Of a stretch of 64,000 bases of DNA, positions 63,304-64,000 are shown one piece after another; positions within the stretch are counted from its first letter, which is position 1, and each line of letters starts with the position of its first letter. Location: positions 57,024 to 121,023 of the forward strand of contig JAZUBU010000007.1 of the NCBI GenBank assembly GCA_045638645.1. The letters run 5' to 3'. The notes beneath the pieces are model-generated. The model worked only from the letters and a program-made list of their open reading frames with translations. It did not search any database and was not told the DNA's origin. The DNA is from JAGCJX01 sp045638645 (GTDB lineage: Bacteria > Bacteroidota > Bacteroidia > Bacteroidales > UBA932). The translations under genes and the position numbers were made by a program.

Positions 63304-64000
63304 ATGTATAAAAGAGCTGAATATCAGAAAATAAAATCAAGGCTTGAAGAAGAACGAACGTTTATTCAGGTTGTAATGGGTGCTCGCCAGATTGGCATAT
63401 CAACAGTTGTCAAGCAGGTACTCAAAGATCTATCAGTGCCTTATCAGTTCTACTCTGCGGACAATGTTCCTGCCACCAATACTGCGTGGATTTCCAATTG
63501 TTGGGCAGCGACACGCAGTCTCAAAGAGAATAATGGCTGGGAGAGTGTCATCCTTGTAATTGACGAGATTCAGAAAATTGCTAATTGGAGTGAAGTTGTA
63601 AAAAAAGAGTGGGATGATGACACATTTCACGACCGAAATATTAGGGTATTGCTTCTTGGTAGTAGTCGTGTACTGCTGGAAAAAGGCTTGTCTGAGTCCT
63701 TGGCAGGACGGTTCGAAGAGATTCGCATGAGTCATTGGAGCTATAAGGAGATGAAAGAGTGCTTTGGCTTCACTGTTGATCAATATATGTTTTACGGAGG
63801 CTACCCCGGAGCAGCAACACTGATTGATGATAGTGACCGTTTTGAGCAGTATATCCAGCCAGCGATTATCGATGCCACTATAAATAAAGATATCCTTATG
63901 GATACTCCAATCAGTAAACCTGCTCTTTTGAAACAAACCTTTGAACTTGGAGCTGCCTACTCCGGAAACCTGCTATCATTAAATAAAATGTTGGGCTCTT
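63304..64000 (+). CDS. AAA ATPase, DUF4143 type, degenerate Walker A, 3' partial
   Basis: The first 232 residues of a second DUF4143-type ATPase; the frame is open to the window edge. VVMGARQIGISTVV has Ile32 where the family has the Walker A lysine (GxRQVGKST). A single A-to-T change in codon 63397-63399 explains it. Walker B (VILVIDEIQKI), sensor (RVLLLGSSR) and arginine motif (LAGRFEEI) are intact. So either the gene is in early decay or the protein works without ATP hydrolysis. The sequence is AT-rich compared with secDF, which suggests transfer. It differs strongly in sequence from the ATPase at 54939, so it is not a recent copy. Confidence 0.85.
   Translation, partial: MYKRAEYQKIKSRLEEERTFIQVVMGARQIGISTVVKQVLKDLSVPYQFYSADNVPATNTAWISNCWAATRSLKENNGWESVILVIDEIQKIANWSEVVKKEWDDDTFHDRNIRVLLLGSSRVLLEKGLSESLAGRFEEIRMSHWSYKEMKECFGFTVDQYMFYGGYPGAATLIDDSDRFEQYIQPAIIDATINKDILMDTPISKPALLKQTFELGAAYSGNLLSLNKMLGS

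Overview
The window is a chromosomal segment of a Bacteroidota bacterium, most likely of the order Bacteroidales; I cannot name the family. Evidence: promoters of the Bacteroidota type (TAnnTTTG -7 boxes) precede many genes and Shine-Dalgarno sequences are weak or absent; SecD and SecF are one fused protein; glycyl-tRNA synthetase is the single-chain type; a FrdA/FrdB pair, YfhO, PpiD, LptC, TonB and lipoproteins are all of Bacteroidales type. Coding density is high and no transposase, phage gene, rRNA or CRISPR array was seen.

Layout. 0-9.7 kb: the end of a glycosyltransferase gene, yfhO, an NSS-family sodium symporter, folA-thyA, an EEP-fold nuclease, ychF and a lipoprotein with two SGNH domains. 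9.7-22.6 kb: an FN3 lipoprotein divergent from a membrane-anchored TPR/HTH regulator, then leftward envelope genes (coaX, a barrel protein, a TPR protein, lptC, ppiD) and mfd. 22.63-23.03 kb: an AT-rich gap without a gene. 23-32.4 kb: ruvB, a C45-like Ntn hydrolase, a glycosyltransferase, a GH20 hexosaminidase, frdA-frdB and an alpha/beta hydrolase. 32.4-42.1 kb: hflX, tonB, tRNA-Ala, mdh, ybeY-mnmG, a GNAT protein, an acyl-CoA synthetase, gcvH and ruvA. 42.1-49 kb: sufS-sufE-DUF59-folK, dsbD, glyS and a DUF1295 membrane protein. 49.0-54.6 kb: a surface-glycan island (GT4, LicD, Stealth, GT2, cytidylyltransferase/PLP fusion). 54.6-56.5 kb: a DUF4143 ATPase between direct repeats, palindromic repeats and tRNA-Ser. 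56.5-63 kb: an SPOR/PD40 protein, nfeD, floA and secDF. 63.3 kb to the end: a second DUF4143-type ATPase whose Walker A lysine codon is changed.

Two results stand out. First, the window seems to contain the replication origin region. The + strand is C-rich to the left and G-rich to the right of about 22.7 kb, even within genes that run against the main direction. The switch falls in the AT-rich gap between mfd and ruvB, which holds several DnaA-box-like 9-mers. A perfect 16-bp parS palindrome lies 15 kb to the right, behind mnmG, where it also forms the stem of a terminator. Second, the 49-54.6 kb island looks like a pathway that decorates a surface glycan with a phospho-aminoalcohol or phosphonate. 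A fused nucleotidyltransferase/PLP enzyme would make and activate the amino-containing head group, and LicD and Stealth phosphotransferases would attach phosphodiester groups to a glycan built by the two glycosyltransferases.
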